Positions 25,735 to 35,094 of a stretch of DNA of 64,000 nucleotides are shown piece by piece. The notes beneath the pieces were generated by a model. It saw only the letters and a program-made list of their open reading frames with translations, had not been told where the DNA came from and ran no database searches. The stretch is from contig JAAYHS010000071.1 of assembly GCA_012735315.1 (NCBI GenBank), forward strand, positions 1 to 64,000, written 5' to 3'. The translations under genes and the position numbers were made by a program. Source of the DNA: Bacillota bacterium. GTDB taxonomy: Bacteria > Bacillota > UBA4882 > UBA8346. Numbering within the stretch: position 1 is the first letter of the stretch; each line of letters opens with the position of its first letter.

Positions 25735-26496
25735 ATGTTTCCGGAAGAACGGCGTTCAATAATACTCAAAATTCTAAATAGGCAAGGACGCTGCCTCGTT
25801 TCCGACTTGGCCAAAGAAATGGAAGTCTCCGAGGTAACGGTACGCCAGGATTTGGACGCTTTGGAACGCGAAGGGCTGCTTCGCCGGACCCATGGCGGAG
25901 CTATTTTACCATCGAAAATCGGCTTCGAGCGCCCGTTTCAAATCGAAGAAACATCCTTCAAAGCTCAAAAAGAGCGGATCGCGCAGGCCGCCGCCGAACT
26001 GGTTTCTCCCGGGGACACTCTGATTTTGGACGTTGGAACCACCGTCTCCGAATTGGCTAAAAAACTGTTGAATATCCATGACCTGACCGTTTTTACCAAT
26101 GCTCTAAATATCGCGATTATTCTGGAGGCCGCTCCATCGATAACGACCATTGTTACCGGAGGGACGCTTCGGGCCAAGCAGCATTCCCTGGTTAATCCAT
26201 ACGCTACTTTAATCTTGGAAAAAATCCGGGTTGATATCGCCTTTATCGGCGTGGGCGGGATCGAAGCCAACCATGGTATCACCAACGTCAATATCGCCGA
26301 AGCGGAAATAAAATCCCTCTTTCTAAAAACCGCGCGGCGACGGGTTGTGTTGGCCGACTCCAGTAAAATCGGGAATATCGGTTTGGTGAAGATCGGAGAC
26401 ATCGAACAAATCGATTTATTAATCACCGATAAGCAAGCCGACGCTAAAGAAATAGCGGCCTTGCGGCGGAAGGGATTAAAAGTGTCTTTAGTATAG
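25735..26496 (+). CDS. DeoR-family transcriptional regulator of sugar metabolism
   Basis: A 253-residue repressor. N-terminal winged helix-turn-helix (RRSIILKILNRQGRCLVSDL, then VSEVTVRQDLDALEREGLL and RRTHGGAIL, the family signature) and a C-terminal sugar-phosphate-sensing domain of the DeoR type (ILDVGTTVSELAKKL, IVTGGTLRAKQHSLVNP, FIGVGGIEANHGITN, VVLADSSKIG). ATG 25735 has SD GGAGG at 8 bases; the upstream in-frame TTG 25687 is the -35 hexamer, not a start. First gene of an operon with galE and pfkA, so a galactose or fructose pathway phosphate is a plausible inducer. Confidence 0.92.
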   Translation: MFPEERRSIILKILNRQGRCLVSDLAKEMEVSEVTVRQDLDALEREGLLRRTHGGAILPSKIGFERPFQIEETSFKAQKERIAQAAAELVSPGDTLILDVGTTVSELAKKLLNIHDLTVFTNALNIAIILEAAPSITTIVTGGTLRAKQHSLVNPYATLILEKIRVDIAFIGVGGIEANHGITNVNIAEAEIKSLFLKTARRRVVLADSSKIGNIGLVKIGDIEQIDLLITDKQADAKEIAALRRKGLKVSLV

Positions 26497-26647
26497 CAAA
26501 TCAGTCCTAAGGAGAAAAATGCCCGAAAAATGCTTTTTGCGCTTGTCTTGAGGAGGAATACCGCGACGGCCGGCGAATCGTTTTCGAGGGCGCGAAACAC
26601 TATCCTAGCAACCCATGGCGGGGGCAGCGATTGTCAGGAGGTAATTG

Positions 26648-27637
26648 ATGAATATTTTAGTAACCGGTGGAGCGGGTTATATTGGAAGCCAAGTTGCGCT
26701 TGATTTAGCCAGAAATGGTCATCACCCGGTGATCATCGACAACTTAAGCAAAGGCCACCGGGCCGCCGTAAAAGCGGGCCGATTGATCGAAGGCGAACTC
26801 GGCGACTTGGAGTTTGTGAAGAATATCTTAACCACCGAAAAAATCGAAGCCGTAATTCACCTGGCCGCCGACAGCCTGGTAGGGGAATCGGTCCAAAATC
26901 CGGCCAAATACTTTCGGAATAATATCGGCAACGGCATTAAGCTCTTGGACGCCATGATTGATTGTGACGTCAAGCTATTTGTCCTCTCCTCGACCGCGGC
27001 CGTTTATGGCGAACCGGAACGAACGCCCATCACCGAAGACCATCCCAAAAAGCCCACCAATCCCTATGGTTTCTCCAAACTGACTTTGGAGGGCATCTTG
27101 GATGCTTATGATCGGGCCTACGGGCTTCGTTATATTTCGCTGCGTTATTTTAACGCCGCCGGCGCCGACCCTAGCGGAGAAATCGGCGAGGACCATCAAC
27201 CCGAAAGCCATTTGATTCCCATTGTCCTACAAACCGCTTTGGGACTAAGGGAAAATATTCACCTGTTCGGGACCGACTACCCAACTCCCGACGGGACTTG
27301 TATCCGGGATTACATTCACGTGGCGGATCTCTCCCAAGCTCATCTACTGGCGTTGCAAGCGCTGGCGAGCGGAGCCTCCTCCAATATCTATAACCTTGGC
27401 AACGGCCGCGGCTATTCCAACCTTGAGGTCATCGAAGCCGCGCGTCAAGTGACCGGCAAATCAATCAAGGTAGTCAACGCGGCTCGGCGTCACGGCGATC
27501 CGGCGATCCTGGTCGCTTCTTCCGAACGTATTAAGCGGGAATTGAGATGGAATCCGCAATATCCTGAACTTAAAACGATAATTTCAACCGCCTGGAATTG
27601 GCATCGGAATCATCCGCAAGGATACCAACCAAATTAA
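26648..27637 (+). CDS. galE: UDP-glucose 4-epimerase
   Basis: A 329-residue extended SDR enzyme that interconverts UDP-glucose and UDP-galactose with bound NAD. Glycine-rich motif VTGGAGYIGS at the N terminus, HLAADSLVGESVQNP, LSSTAAVYGEPE (catalytic serine region), NPYGFSK (Tyr-x-x-x-Lys pair), RYFNAAGADP, TPDGTCIRDYIHVADL and YNLGNGRGYSN, all family typical. ATG 26648 follows AGGAGG at 6 bases. Second in the deoR-galE-pfkA operon. The 150 bases before it contain an SD-preceded 10-codon frame and a possible galT scrap. Confidence 0.95.
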   Translation: MNILVTGGAGYIGSQVALDLARNGHHPVIIDNLSKGHRAAVKAGRLIEGELGDLEFVKNILTTEKIEAVIHLAADSLVGESVQNPAKYFRNNIGNGIKLLDAMIDCDVKLFVLSSTAAVYGEPERTPITEDHPKKPTNPYGFSKLTLEGILDAYDRAYGLRYISLRYFNAAGADPSGEIGEDHQPESHLIPIVLQTALGLRENIHLFGTDYPTPDGTCIRDYIHVADLSQAHLLALQALASGASSNIYNLGNGRGYSNLEVIEAARQVTGKSIKVVNAARRHGDPAILVASSERIKRELRWNPQYPELKTIISTAWNWHRNHPQGYQPN

Positions 27638-27693
27638 GCTTGCGGTTTCCAAATAATAATAATAATTGACCTATCGGATGGGGGAAGAAGATT

Positions 27694-28680
27694 ATGAAAA
27701 TCGGCGTTTTAACCAGCGGTGGAGATGCTCCGGGAATGAACGCGGCCATCAGAGCGGTGGTTCGAAAAGCGCTTTACCACGGTTGTCAAGTATACGGAAT
27801 TAAAAGAGGTTTTAGCGGTTTGCTTACCGGAGAAATCGTTCCTTTAGATTCCCGGGCGGTCAGCGATATTTTACAAAAAGGCGGCACTATCTTACAATCG
27901 GCCCGCTGCCCCGAATTTAAAACTCCCGAAGGACAAGCCAAAGCCAAGGCCCAGCTGGAGAAACTAGGCTTAAACGGACTCGTGATTGTCGGCGGAGACG
28001 GTTCTTTCCGCGGAGCCCGGGTTCTAAACCAAATGGGCTTTCTAACCGTGGGAATTCCCGGAACCATTGACAACGATATCGGCTGTACCGACTATTCGAT
28101 TGGTTTTGATACCGCCGTCAATACGGTGCTGGATGCAATGAACAAAATCAGAGATACCGCCTCATCCCACAACCGGGTTTATGTGGTGGAAGTGATGGGG
28201 AAAAATTCCGGTTTTATCGCGGTGGCCGCGGGCTTAACCGGAGGAGCGGAAGCGATCCTCATCCCGGAAAATCCGGTTAATCTTGATGATATTTGTAAGA
28301 TAATCCTGACTAACGCCAAATTGGGCAAAGCTCATAGCATTGTCTTGGTTGCCGAGGGATACTATGAAGATCCCATTTCCGCTCAACAATCGAGCGGGTT
28401 CCGAGTCGGTAAATACCTCGCCGAAAAAACCGGTTGCGACACCCGGATCACGATCCTCGGCCATCTCCAAAGAGGCGGAACGCCGACCTTTTTCGACCGC
28501 AAACTCGCGACTTTACTGGGCAATAAAGCCGTGGAACTGCTGCTGGATAACGAGACTGAAAAAATGGTAGGAATAATAAATAACCGGATTCAAGTCTTCC
28601 CGTTGGAAAAGGCCCTTACTACCAAGAAAACCATTAGCAAGCAGGAATTAGAGCTGGCGGGAATTATGTCCAGTATTTAA
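27694..28680 (+). CDS. pfkA: ATP-dependent 6-phosphofructokinase
   Basis: A 328-residue glycolytic enzyme that phosphorylates fructose 6-phosphate. Motifs: TSGGDAPGMNAAIR (ATP/PPi site), VGGDGSFRGA, where the glycine after GGDGSxx favours ATP over pyrophosphate, IPGTIDNDI with the catalytic aspartate, MGKNSGFIA, VAEGYYE and LGHLQRGGTPTFFDR. Length is that of the bacterial A-type enzyme. It is the last gene of the deoR operon and its stop lies 6 bases from the convergent neighbour, with no clear terminator between them. Confidence 0.95.
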   Translation: MKIGVLTSGGDAPGMNAAIRAVVRKALYHGCQVYGIKRGFSGLLTGEIVPLDSRAVSDILQKGGTILQSARCPEFKTPEGQAKAKAQLEKLGLNGLVIVGGDGSFRGARVLNQMGFLTVGIPGTIDNDIGCTDYSIGFDTAVNTVLDAMNKIRDTASSHNRVYVVEVMGKNSGFIAVAAGLTGGAEAILIPENPVNLDDICKIILTNAKLGKAHSIVLVAEGYYEDPISAQQSSGFRVGKYLAEKTGCDTRITILGHLQRGGTPTFFDRKLATLLGNKAVELLLDNETEKMVGIINNRIQVFPLEKALTTKKTISKQELELAGIMSSI

Positions 28681-28686
28681 CCGTTC

Positions 28687-29778
28687 TTATCGCCAGTTTT
28701 TATAAAAATCTCCGATATATTCAACGAGCGGCGCGGCTTTTCTCCCGGCCAAATTATAACAATAGTTCCTGATCCGGAGCGCTTGGGTGCCGGCATTCAT
28801 ATCTCCTTCGCAAAGCCCTCTCCCCAAAACCACTTCATTGGGCGCAGCCGGCGACTTATCGATACCCCTTGAAAAACCGCCGTCCGGTCTTTTAAATAAC
28901 GCCAGATTTTTGGAAGTGATCCGCAAAAATTCCAATAAGTCGTCCTTGGGGATATCGGTTAAATGAGGCGCCAAACTTGACAATAAATCAACCGGGTTTC
29001 TGACAAAACACATATCGGTCGGAATTTCCGTACGAATACAGTTAAAAATACTTTGATAGATTCGCTCGGGGTTGGGTATGGACTCGTCCACCCGATTATA
29101 AAACAAAGCGATTTTAAAAGCTCCCGATAATAACCGGAAAGGGGCTCCTTCACCCCAAAATCCGGTGCTCCCGTCTTGCTTCTCCCTTAAAAAATCCAAG
29201 ACTTGTTCCAGAAAAGGCCGTCTTTCGCTCTCGGACAATTGGACGAGATAATTACCGCTGACTTGGATCGCGTCCCCGGCCATCCAGGGATCCCGCCAAT
29301 TAAGATTCTCCAACCAGGTTCGGTATTGCTCCGGATTTTGAAATTGTTCGGGCAGATTATCGATTCCGCGTTCGCCCGGCAAAGGATAAAGCGGTTTACT
29401 GCCCAGCGCTGCCAGACAATTTTTGCTGTAAATTACCGCCCGGCCGACCATTCGATAAACCTCGCGCATCTTATTATGCGGATCATAAAAATAACCCGTC
29501 CGGGGATCTTGCCTGCTTTGGATGAAGCCAATCAGTTTTTGTTTCACTTCCGGCGGGATTACATCCACCAATCCGGAACTTGACAAGATATAAACCGCTT
29601 GAGCCGTTGATTCAATATCCGGTTGAAATTCCGGCGGCCCAATCGAGCTGGGAGCATAATAAAACCCTCCCGTTTCCGGGTCATATTGACCGGCAAACCA
29701 TTGATAAAAGCCTTCAAGCAATCCGTCGATCTTTTTTAAGGTTTCATCAATCCCGGAAAGAATCTCTTCCAAAGACAC
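28687..29778 (-). CDS. Alpha/alpha-toroid-like protein of unknown function
   Basis: A 363-residue protein without signal peptide or membrane segment. It contains repeated helical segments with aromatic-Gly patterns such as YDPETGGFYY, QDPRTGYFYDP, QDGSTGFWGEG and KRPDGGFSRG, which occur in prenyltransferase/terpene-cyclase and glycoside-hydrolase toroid folds. No DxDD, GH88 or GH105 catalytic motif is recognised, so no activity is assigned. It lies next to the PL10 pectate lyase on the same strand, which also has an alpha/alpha-toroid catalytic domain; a role in uronide metabolism is possible but only inferred from context. Confidence 0.65.
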   Translation of the reverse strand: MSLEEILSGIDETLKKIDGLLEGFYQWFAGQYDPETGGFYYAPSSIGPPEFQPDIESTAQAVYILSSSGLVDVIPPEVKQKLIGFIQSRQDPRTGYFYDPHNKMREVYRMVGRAVIYSKNCLAALGSKPLYPLPGERGIDNLPEQFQNPEQYRTWLENLNWRDPWMAGDAIQVSGNYLVQLSESERRPFLEQVLDFLREKQDGSTGFWGEGAPFRLLSGAFKIALFYNRVDESIPNPERIYQSIFNCIRTEIPTDMCFVRNPVDLLSSLAPHLTDIPKDDLLEFLRITSKNLALFKRPDGGFSRGIDKSPAAPNEVVLGRGLCEGDMNAGTQALRIRNYCYNLAGRKAAPLVEYIGDFYKNWR

Positions 29779-29920
29779 TCCCGACCCCTCCGTCTCAAAG
29801 CCTAAATATGCAGGTATTCGCTGAAATTTTTCTACATTTAACCGCTAATACCTTGTTAAATTATGATGACATTTCAACGCCACGGCTGTTGCCCATACCT
29901 TTAAATACCAATTGAAAACG

Positions 29921-29954
29921 AAAAAAAGGGGAGACTTTCATTTCTCCCCCTTTT
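29921..29954 (-). terminator. Intrinsic terminator after the PL10 gene
   Basis: The stem GGGGGAGA / TCTCCCC is flanked by A and T runs; on the minus strand it ends in seven T residues, 25 bases after the PL10 stop. Confidence 0.85.
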
Positions 29955-29978
29955 AACTCAGCTAGACAAATTATAACC

Positions 29979-32276
29979 CTACTTCTTCACCCATTTCGCC
30001 CGCCATTCCGGATATTCCTTTGCAAGCAATATAGCGGGCCTATTGGTATACCACTGATAATTGATCCTGCGTTCATGCTCGATCTCGGCCAAACTATATT
30101 TCTTGACGCCGTCCCGGCCGCAGAAAAACGGTTTGTTGGTGCCGATCTCATAGAAACGGGCCCAAATCGGAGGAGCGGCCGGATCTGCGATTACCACCCG
30201 GTCAAATCCGTCCGGTAATGAAGGATCGGGTTTATCGATCACTTTGATCCCGGTAATTTTAACCGACTCCAGCCAAGCCACCGCCGCTTCGACAGCTGCG
30301 ATAATCTCCGGACTAGGTTTGTCGATGCTCATTAAGAACCGGATAATTCCCACGCTTTCCTGACCGCTGATCGACGGCAATTCGTAGCTCCGTGCGGCAG
30401 CCGGGGCCAGGGTGTTCTGATCATGCTGGGCGCACCAGGCGGTTAGTTTCCCGTTAACCCGGATTTGAGATTTAAGGATACAATCAATCCCCTTGGCAAC
30501 CGCTTGGTTGGCTTTAGCTTTACGATCTTTATCCACGAAAGCGTATTCCGGATTGGTCCCGCCGATTTCCCGCAACAGTTCCATCACCCGTACCATGGCC
30601 TCATCATTGTAAGTGATCCGCATGTGATACTCCAGATTTCCTTTCGGGTAATACTGAGGCCAACCGCCGTTCGGATATTGCGCCTTTAGTAAGAAGTCAA
30701 TTCCTTTGAGACAGCCTTCTTTAAAGCGTTCGATTTTGGTAGCGTTGTATACTTTGGCCAAATATTTGATCTGATCGGTAGTCGCGTCGTTATCGATGGT
30801 GGAATCATTGAGATTTTTCTTTTCGACGAGCAACACCGCTTTGTTCTTTTCGGTTAACTCCTGAGCCATATCGATATCCTTAAACCAGCCGCCGGTGTCG
30901 CGTTGGTAGAAAAGCACGTTATCCGCGATCCGGATCGCTTCTTTGCTGGAATACCATTCCGGCAGTTGGCCCAAGCAGGCTTTCCATGTAATCGGAACGG
31001 TGACGGCCGGCGCCGTCAAAGGCTTGGCAGGCGCTTTCGGACCTTTTTGCCCCTTAACGATTACAATATATTGAGTCGCTCCGGCGCTGCCCCCGTTTTC
31101 ACCCAAAGTTACCACGGAATTGGCGGGAAAACTTTTTTCGAAGATACTGTAGGTCACTTTGGGGGATGTTTGATTATCGGTGAGGTCGTCCCCGGTATCT
31201 TTCCAATCGGCCATCCAAGCCGGTTTAACCACGATCCGGTCGTCGTGAGCTATGTATACGGTAGCGTCTTCTTTTACTTTAAAGGTAGCCATTACTTTGC
31301 CGGAGAAACGCTTCGAGTCACAACCGGTCCTGATCCAATCATACCCGGCATATTTATCCGGCATGGAAGCGATTAAATAATAACGATCCCCGAACATCTG
31401 CTCATTGACTTGAATATTTGTGCGAACCGACCAATAGCGACTTCTCTCGGTATCATACAATGTCAGATCCTCGATTAGATCCGATTCTCCCGAGGCTATT
31501 TTAACGGGCTGAGCCGCGGATTGAGCCGCCGGTTCCTCCTCCGTCTCGAAAATCCCCGGGTCCTCCATGTAGGATTTATCGGCTTCATAAACTTGAATAT
31601 TGTCGAGATAATGCCCTTTACTGCTGCTGCCCGGAGTATAGGAATCAATGGCGCCGATCTCTTTCACCGGTTTCAAAAAAGGAATTTTTTCCGCTCTTAA
31701 AACGCCGTTGACGTAAATATTGGCGACTTGATTTTCGAGATCGGTTACGATCCTGAATCGATACCACTTGTTTTTCTCATAGGAGTCAAAGTTGACAAAT
31801 TTACCGTCGGAAGTCCGGTATGCCAATTTAGCGCCGGATCTTGTTTCAACGTGAACCGCCGCATTGGCCTTGTCCGGATCTTTAAGGCACTCCGTATCGG
31901 TAATCCGGATTACTTTGGCGGTGCTCCCCAAGTCCGGTTGCATGAAAGAAACTTCAACGACCAAAATTCCACTGTTGCGCTTGGTTTTGCTATACGGTTT
32001 GAACCGCTTAATAATTCTGATATTGCTGGTTCCCGGATCGAATAAATAAACAGCTTTGTAATACGGCTCCGGTAGTTCAGCAATCTCAACACTGCCGGCG
32101 GTTTCCTCGATTTCATACCCCGGCGGTTTTGAACCGACCGGTAAAGAGTTGAAGTTATCCTCCACCAACATATTAACGGCGGCTTCCGAAAACACACCGC
32201 TGAAGATTAAAATCGTCAGGATGATTAGGCAACTCCATCTTAACCGGTTAAAGTTTCCCTGCTTCTTTCTGAACAA
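29979..32276 (-). CDS. Secreted multidomain pectate lyase, PL10
   Basis: A 765-residue extracellular enzyme. Signal peptide (SCLIILTILIFSGVFSEA), an N-terminal concanavalin-like module (about 35-235; LVEDNFNSLPVGS, YLDNIQVYE), a spacer, a second beta-rich module (about 265-405; DRYYLIASMPDKYAGYDWIR), and the PL10 alpha/alpha-toroid (about 425-765). Catalytic-domain motifs are RDTGGWFKDIDMA, TIDNDATTDQIKYLA, YPNGGWPQYYP, TYNDEAMVRVME, LTAWCAQHD and SYELPSISGQES. It starts with TTG after AAAGGGGGT. It uses a fold unlike the beta-helix lyases elsewhere in the window, widening the set of pectin cuts. Confidence 0.92.
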   Translation of the reverse strand: MFRKKQGNFNRLRWSCLIILTILIFSGVFSEAAVNMLVEDNFNSLPVGSKPPGYEIEETAGSVEIAELPEPYYKAVYLFDPGTSNIRIIKRFKPYSKTKRNSGILVVEVSFMQPDLGSTAKVIRITDTECLKDPDKANAAVHVETRSGAKLAYRTSDGKFVNFDSYEKNKWYRFRIVTDLENQVANIYVNGVLRAEKIPFLKPVKEIGAIDSYTPGSSSKGHYLDNIQVYEADKSYMEDPGIFETEEEPAAQSAAQPVKIASGESDLIEDLTLYDTERSRYWSVRTNIQVNEQMFGDRYYLIASMPDKYAGYDWIRTGCDSKRFSGKVMATFKVKEDATVYIAHDDRIVVKPAWMADWKDTGDDLTDNQTSPKVTYSIFEKSFPANSVVTLGENGGSAGATQYIVIVKGQKGPKAPAKPLTAPAVTVPITWKACLGQLPEWYSSKEAIRIADNVLFYQRDTGGWFKDIDMAQELTEKNKAVLLVEKKNLNDSTIDNDATTDQIKYLAKVYNATKIERFKEGCLKGIDFLLKAQYPNGGWPQYYPKGNLEYHMRITYNDEAMVRVMELLREIGGTNPEYAFVDKDRKAKANQAVAKGIDCILKSQIRVNGKLTAWCAQHDQNTLAPAAARSYELPSISGQESVGIIRFLMSIDKPSPEIIAAVEAAVAWLESVKITGIKVIDKPDPSLPDGFDRVVIADPAAPPIWARFYEIGTNKPFFCGRDGVKKYSLAEIEHERRINYQWYTNRPAILLAKEYPEWRAKWVKK

Positions 32277-32508
32277 AGCAATACCCCCTTTTTTTGGACA
32301 TGGCCATACTTCTATTATTTATTATAAGTTTTTTCCCCAAAAAAAGAAATAGTTAATACCAATTTTAAAGTTAACATTACCTTGATCACAATTTTTATGG
32401 ATATTAACAAACCCCGGGCCGATTGCGAAAAGATGTCTATTTGAGGTGACAAGGATTTTAAAATATTTTACAGAATAATGAATTGAATAGGCTTTAAAGG
32501 TGGGTATT

Positions 32509-34386
32509 ATGAAACTAATCAGTAAACTCAACCTTTTTTTTGGAATAATTTTAATAGTTTTAATGATTTCAGTTTTTATTTTCACCGATCATTTTTTCCA
32601 AAAAGAACTGGAACGCCAAGTAGAAAAATCTTTACAAGTGACTTATCAGAGTTTTAAGATTACCCTCGATAATATCATTAATGAACAAGTAACCCGTTCC
32701 CTTATTCAAACCAAACGCGATATCATCGGTTTAACCACCCGCGATCGGCTAAAAGCGGTGCTTAACTATTACTTAAAACTTACCGCCAAAGATTACCATC
32801 TTGGTTTAATTGAAATTTTGGATCCGGACGGCGTTTTACTGGCCGATAACAATACGGCTTATGAGGAAATCGCCGTCAAGGTTCCTTTTAAAAAGCCGCC
32901 TTTATCGAGCAGTGAGTCTTATTTATCCCGGCGTGGCGAAAAAGTATATTTGATAACGACTTCACCAATTATCTTCAATAATCAGCCGGTCGGCTATTTA
33001 AATCTGGGAACCTTGGTTGACTCCGAGCTGATTTCCTATTTTTCATCAGTATTAAATAACAGTATCTTGTTATTTATCGATCATCAAATCATGGGCAACA
33101 TCGCTCCGGTTCCTTTTTCCGAACGGATTGAGAATTTTCTCGCCGCGATACCGAACCGGACAATTTTTGTCCCAGGAAATAAACTAGGCATTAAAAACTA
33201 CGACTATATATTTTTCCCACTCCCAAGCGACGCCAGTTTTAAAGCGATCGGCGGCATCGCCCGCAGCCGCAACGAAATACTAGAAGCTTTATTCCGGCAG
33301 AAATTTTTCCTGTCGGCGTTGATCGGGTTTAGTTTGATTTTCGGCTTTATCGGCGTCAATCTTTTGGCCAGAAACATCAAAAAATCTATTTTCGGCATGG
33401 AACCGAAACAAATCGCTTCCCTGCTTGAACAAAACACAACAATTTTGCAATCGACTTTTGAAGGAATTATTGCCTTGGACCAAGAAGGATCAATTACCTT
33501 AATCAACAAACAAGCCCAAAAAATCCTCCCTACCGACATCGAAATGGCCGGTCAACCGGTGGAAACTTTTTTTAAAGGCCTTAACACCAAAAAAGTTCTT
33601 GAAACCGGGGAGGCGATTTTCAATCAACAGCAAGTAATTGGTGAAAGTATAATAGTTTATAACTGCGTGCCGATTAAAACTAAAAACGGAATTCTCGGCG
33701 CGGTGATCACCCTCCGGGATTTGACCGAGTTCCAAAAAGTCGCCGAAGAATTGGTTGAGGTTAAAAATTACACTCAAGCTCTGCGTTCCCAAGCCCACGA
33801 ATTTTTAAACAAACTCCAATCATTATCAGGTTTAATTCAACTCGGTAAATATGAAACCGCCCTGGCGCTTTTACATGAAACCACCGCCGCGCAACAAGAT
33901 CTAATATCGTTTTTGGCTAACGCCTTCTCCACCTCGGCAGTCTCAGGAATTTTGCTGGGCAAGTATAATCGCGCCCGGGAACTCAACATCAAATTCGAGA
34001 TCAACCGTTCCAGCCGGATACCTCAAAAAGTAAAAATTCCCGACAATGAACTGGTATGTATTGTCGGCAATCTGATTGAAAACGCATTTGAAGCCCTCCG
34101 CGCCAGTAATCAACCCTCAAAAGAGGTTTGGGTTAAAATCTTTCCCAAAGGCGGTTATTTGAAAATCGCGGTCGCGGACAACGGCCCCGGGATACCGCCG
34201 ACTATTAGAAAGCAGATCTTCGAACGAGGTTTTACCACTAAACAGGGGAATAACAAAGGCATCGGACTTAATTTGGTAAGACAATCAGTCGAGCATTTAC
34301 ACGGAACAATTCGCTTCCGCAGCCATAAAAAAACTCTGTTTTTAGTGAAAATTCCATTAAGAAAAGAGGGTGAGCAAGCTGGCTAA
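32509..34386 (+). CDS. Sensor histidine kinase, CitA/DcuS-like with Spo0B-type dimerisation
   Basis: A 625-residue membrane kinase. Two membrane segments (FFGIILIVLMISVFIFT; FFLSALIGFSLIFGFIGVNLLA) bracket an extracytoplasmic sensory domain of about 240 residues. A cytoplasmic PAS domain (about 315-410; LQSTFEGIIALDQEGSITLI) precedes a Spo0B_a-type dimerisation helix with phosphoacceptor histidine in SQAHEFLNKLQSLSGLIQLG and an ATPase domain (NLIENAFEAL, VADNGPGIPP, GIGLNLVR). This architecture is that of carboxylate sensors. Start ATG 32509 after AAAGGTGG. It overlaps the response-regulator gene and faces TRAP genes, suggesting control of organic or uronic acid uptake. Confidence 0.9.
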   Translation: MKLISKLNLFFGIILIVLMISVFIFTDHFFQKELERQVEKSLQVTYQSFKITLDNIINEQVTRSLIQTKRDIIGLTTRDRLKAVLNYYLKLTAKDYHLGLIEILDPDGVLLADNNTAYEEIAVKVPFKKPPLSSSESYLSRRGEKVYLITTSPIIFNNQPVGYLNLGTLVDSELISYFSSVLNNSILLFIDHQIMGNIAPVPFSERIENFLAAIPNRTIFVPGNKLGIKNYDYIFFPLPSDASFKAIGGIARSRNEILEALFRQKFFLSALIGFSLIFGFIGVNLLARNIKKSIFGMEPKQIASLLEQNTTILQSTFEGIIALDQEGSITLINKQAQKILPTDIEMAGQPVETFFKGLNTKKVLETGEAIFNQQQVIGESIIVYNCVPIKTKNGILGAVITLRDLTEFQKVAEELVEVKNYTQALRSQAHEFLNKLQSLSGLIQLGKYETALALLHETTAAQQDLISFLANAFSTSAVSGILLGKYNRARELNIKFEINRSSRIPQKVKIPDNELVCIVGNLIENAFEALRASNQPSKEVWVKIFPKGGYLKIAVADNGPGIPPTIRKQIFERGFTTKQGNNKGIGLNLVRQSVEHLHGTIRFRSHKKTLFLVKIPLRKEGEQAG

Positions 34387-35056
34387 GATTAAATTGTTAA
34401 TTGTAGAAGATGATCCGATGGTGGTGGATATCAGTAAGGAATTTATTAAAGAAGCGCCTGACTTTCAAGTAATTGGGACAGCGAAAAACGGAACGGAAGC
34501 CGTCGAGCAAACCAGGGAATTGGAACCCGATATCATTTTGCTGGATAACTGTTTGCCTGATTTCAACGGAATTAAGGTTATTGAAAAAATTCGCGCTTTT
34601 AATAAAAAGGTGGATTTTATTATGGTTACGGCGGTTAAAGACGTCCCGGTCGTTCAAGAATGTTTCCGGCTGGGAATTAGGGATTACCTGATTAAACCTT
34701 TTTTGAAACAACGTTTGCTCCAAGCTTTGCATAATTATAAATGTTTTAGGGATACCCTCAACCAACCCGAAATCTCTCAATCCGATTTGGACCGCTTATC
34801 CGCTTCCACGGGCAATAATGACGATTACCCCCAAAAAGGGTTTAGTCAAATCACTGAAAAGAAGATTATCGAGATTTTAAAAGAAAAAAAACAAGGCGTC
34901 ACCTCTGATGATATCGCCGCCGAAGTAGGCGTCTCCACGGTATCCGCCCGGAGATATTTGAAGCTGCTCCAAGATAAAAATATGGTCGGCTATGACTTGA
35001 TCTACGGCAAACAAGGCCGGCCGACTTATATCTATTATATGATAAAAGACAATTAA
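34370..35056 (+). CDS. CitB/DcuR-type response regulator
   Basis: A 228-residue DNA-binding partner of the upstream kinase. Receiver domain: acidic pair LLIVEDDPM, phosphoacceptor aspartate in IILLDNCLPDFNG, MVTAV and IRDYLIKPF (conserved lysine). C-terminal helix-turn-helix: TSDDIAAEVGVSTVSARRYL, as in CitB/DcuR/MalR regulators. GTG start overlaps the kinase gene by 17 bases, with a purine-rich stretch just ahead. Targets probably include the adjacent dctP and dctQMP genes. Confidence 0.9.
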   Translation: MSKLAKIKLLIVEDDPMVVDISKEFIKEAPDFQVIGTAKNGTEAVEQTRELEPDIILLDNCLPDFNGIKVIEKIRAFNKKVDFIMVTAVKDVPVVQECFRLGIRDYLIKPFLKQRLLQALHNYKCFRDTLNQPEISQSDLDRLSASTGNNDDYPQKGFSQITEKKIIEILKEKKQGVTSDDIAAEVGVSTVSARRYLKLLQDKNMVGYDLIYGKQGRPTYIYYMIKDN

Positions 35057-35094
35057 GTCCCCACCCTGCTAATCGGGTATATTAAACTATTTTT

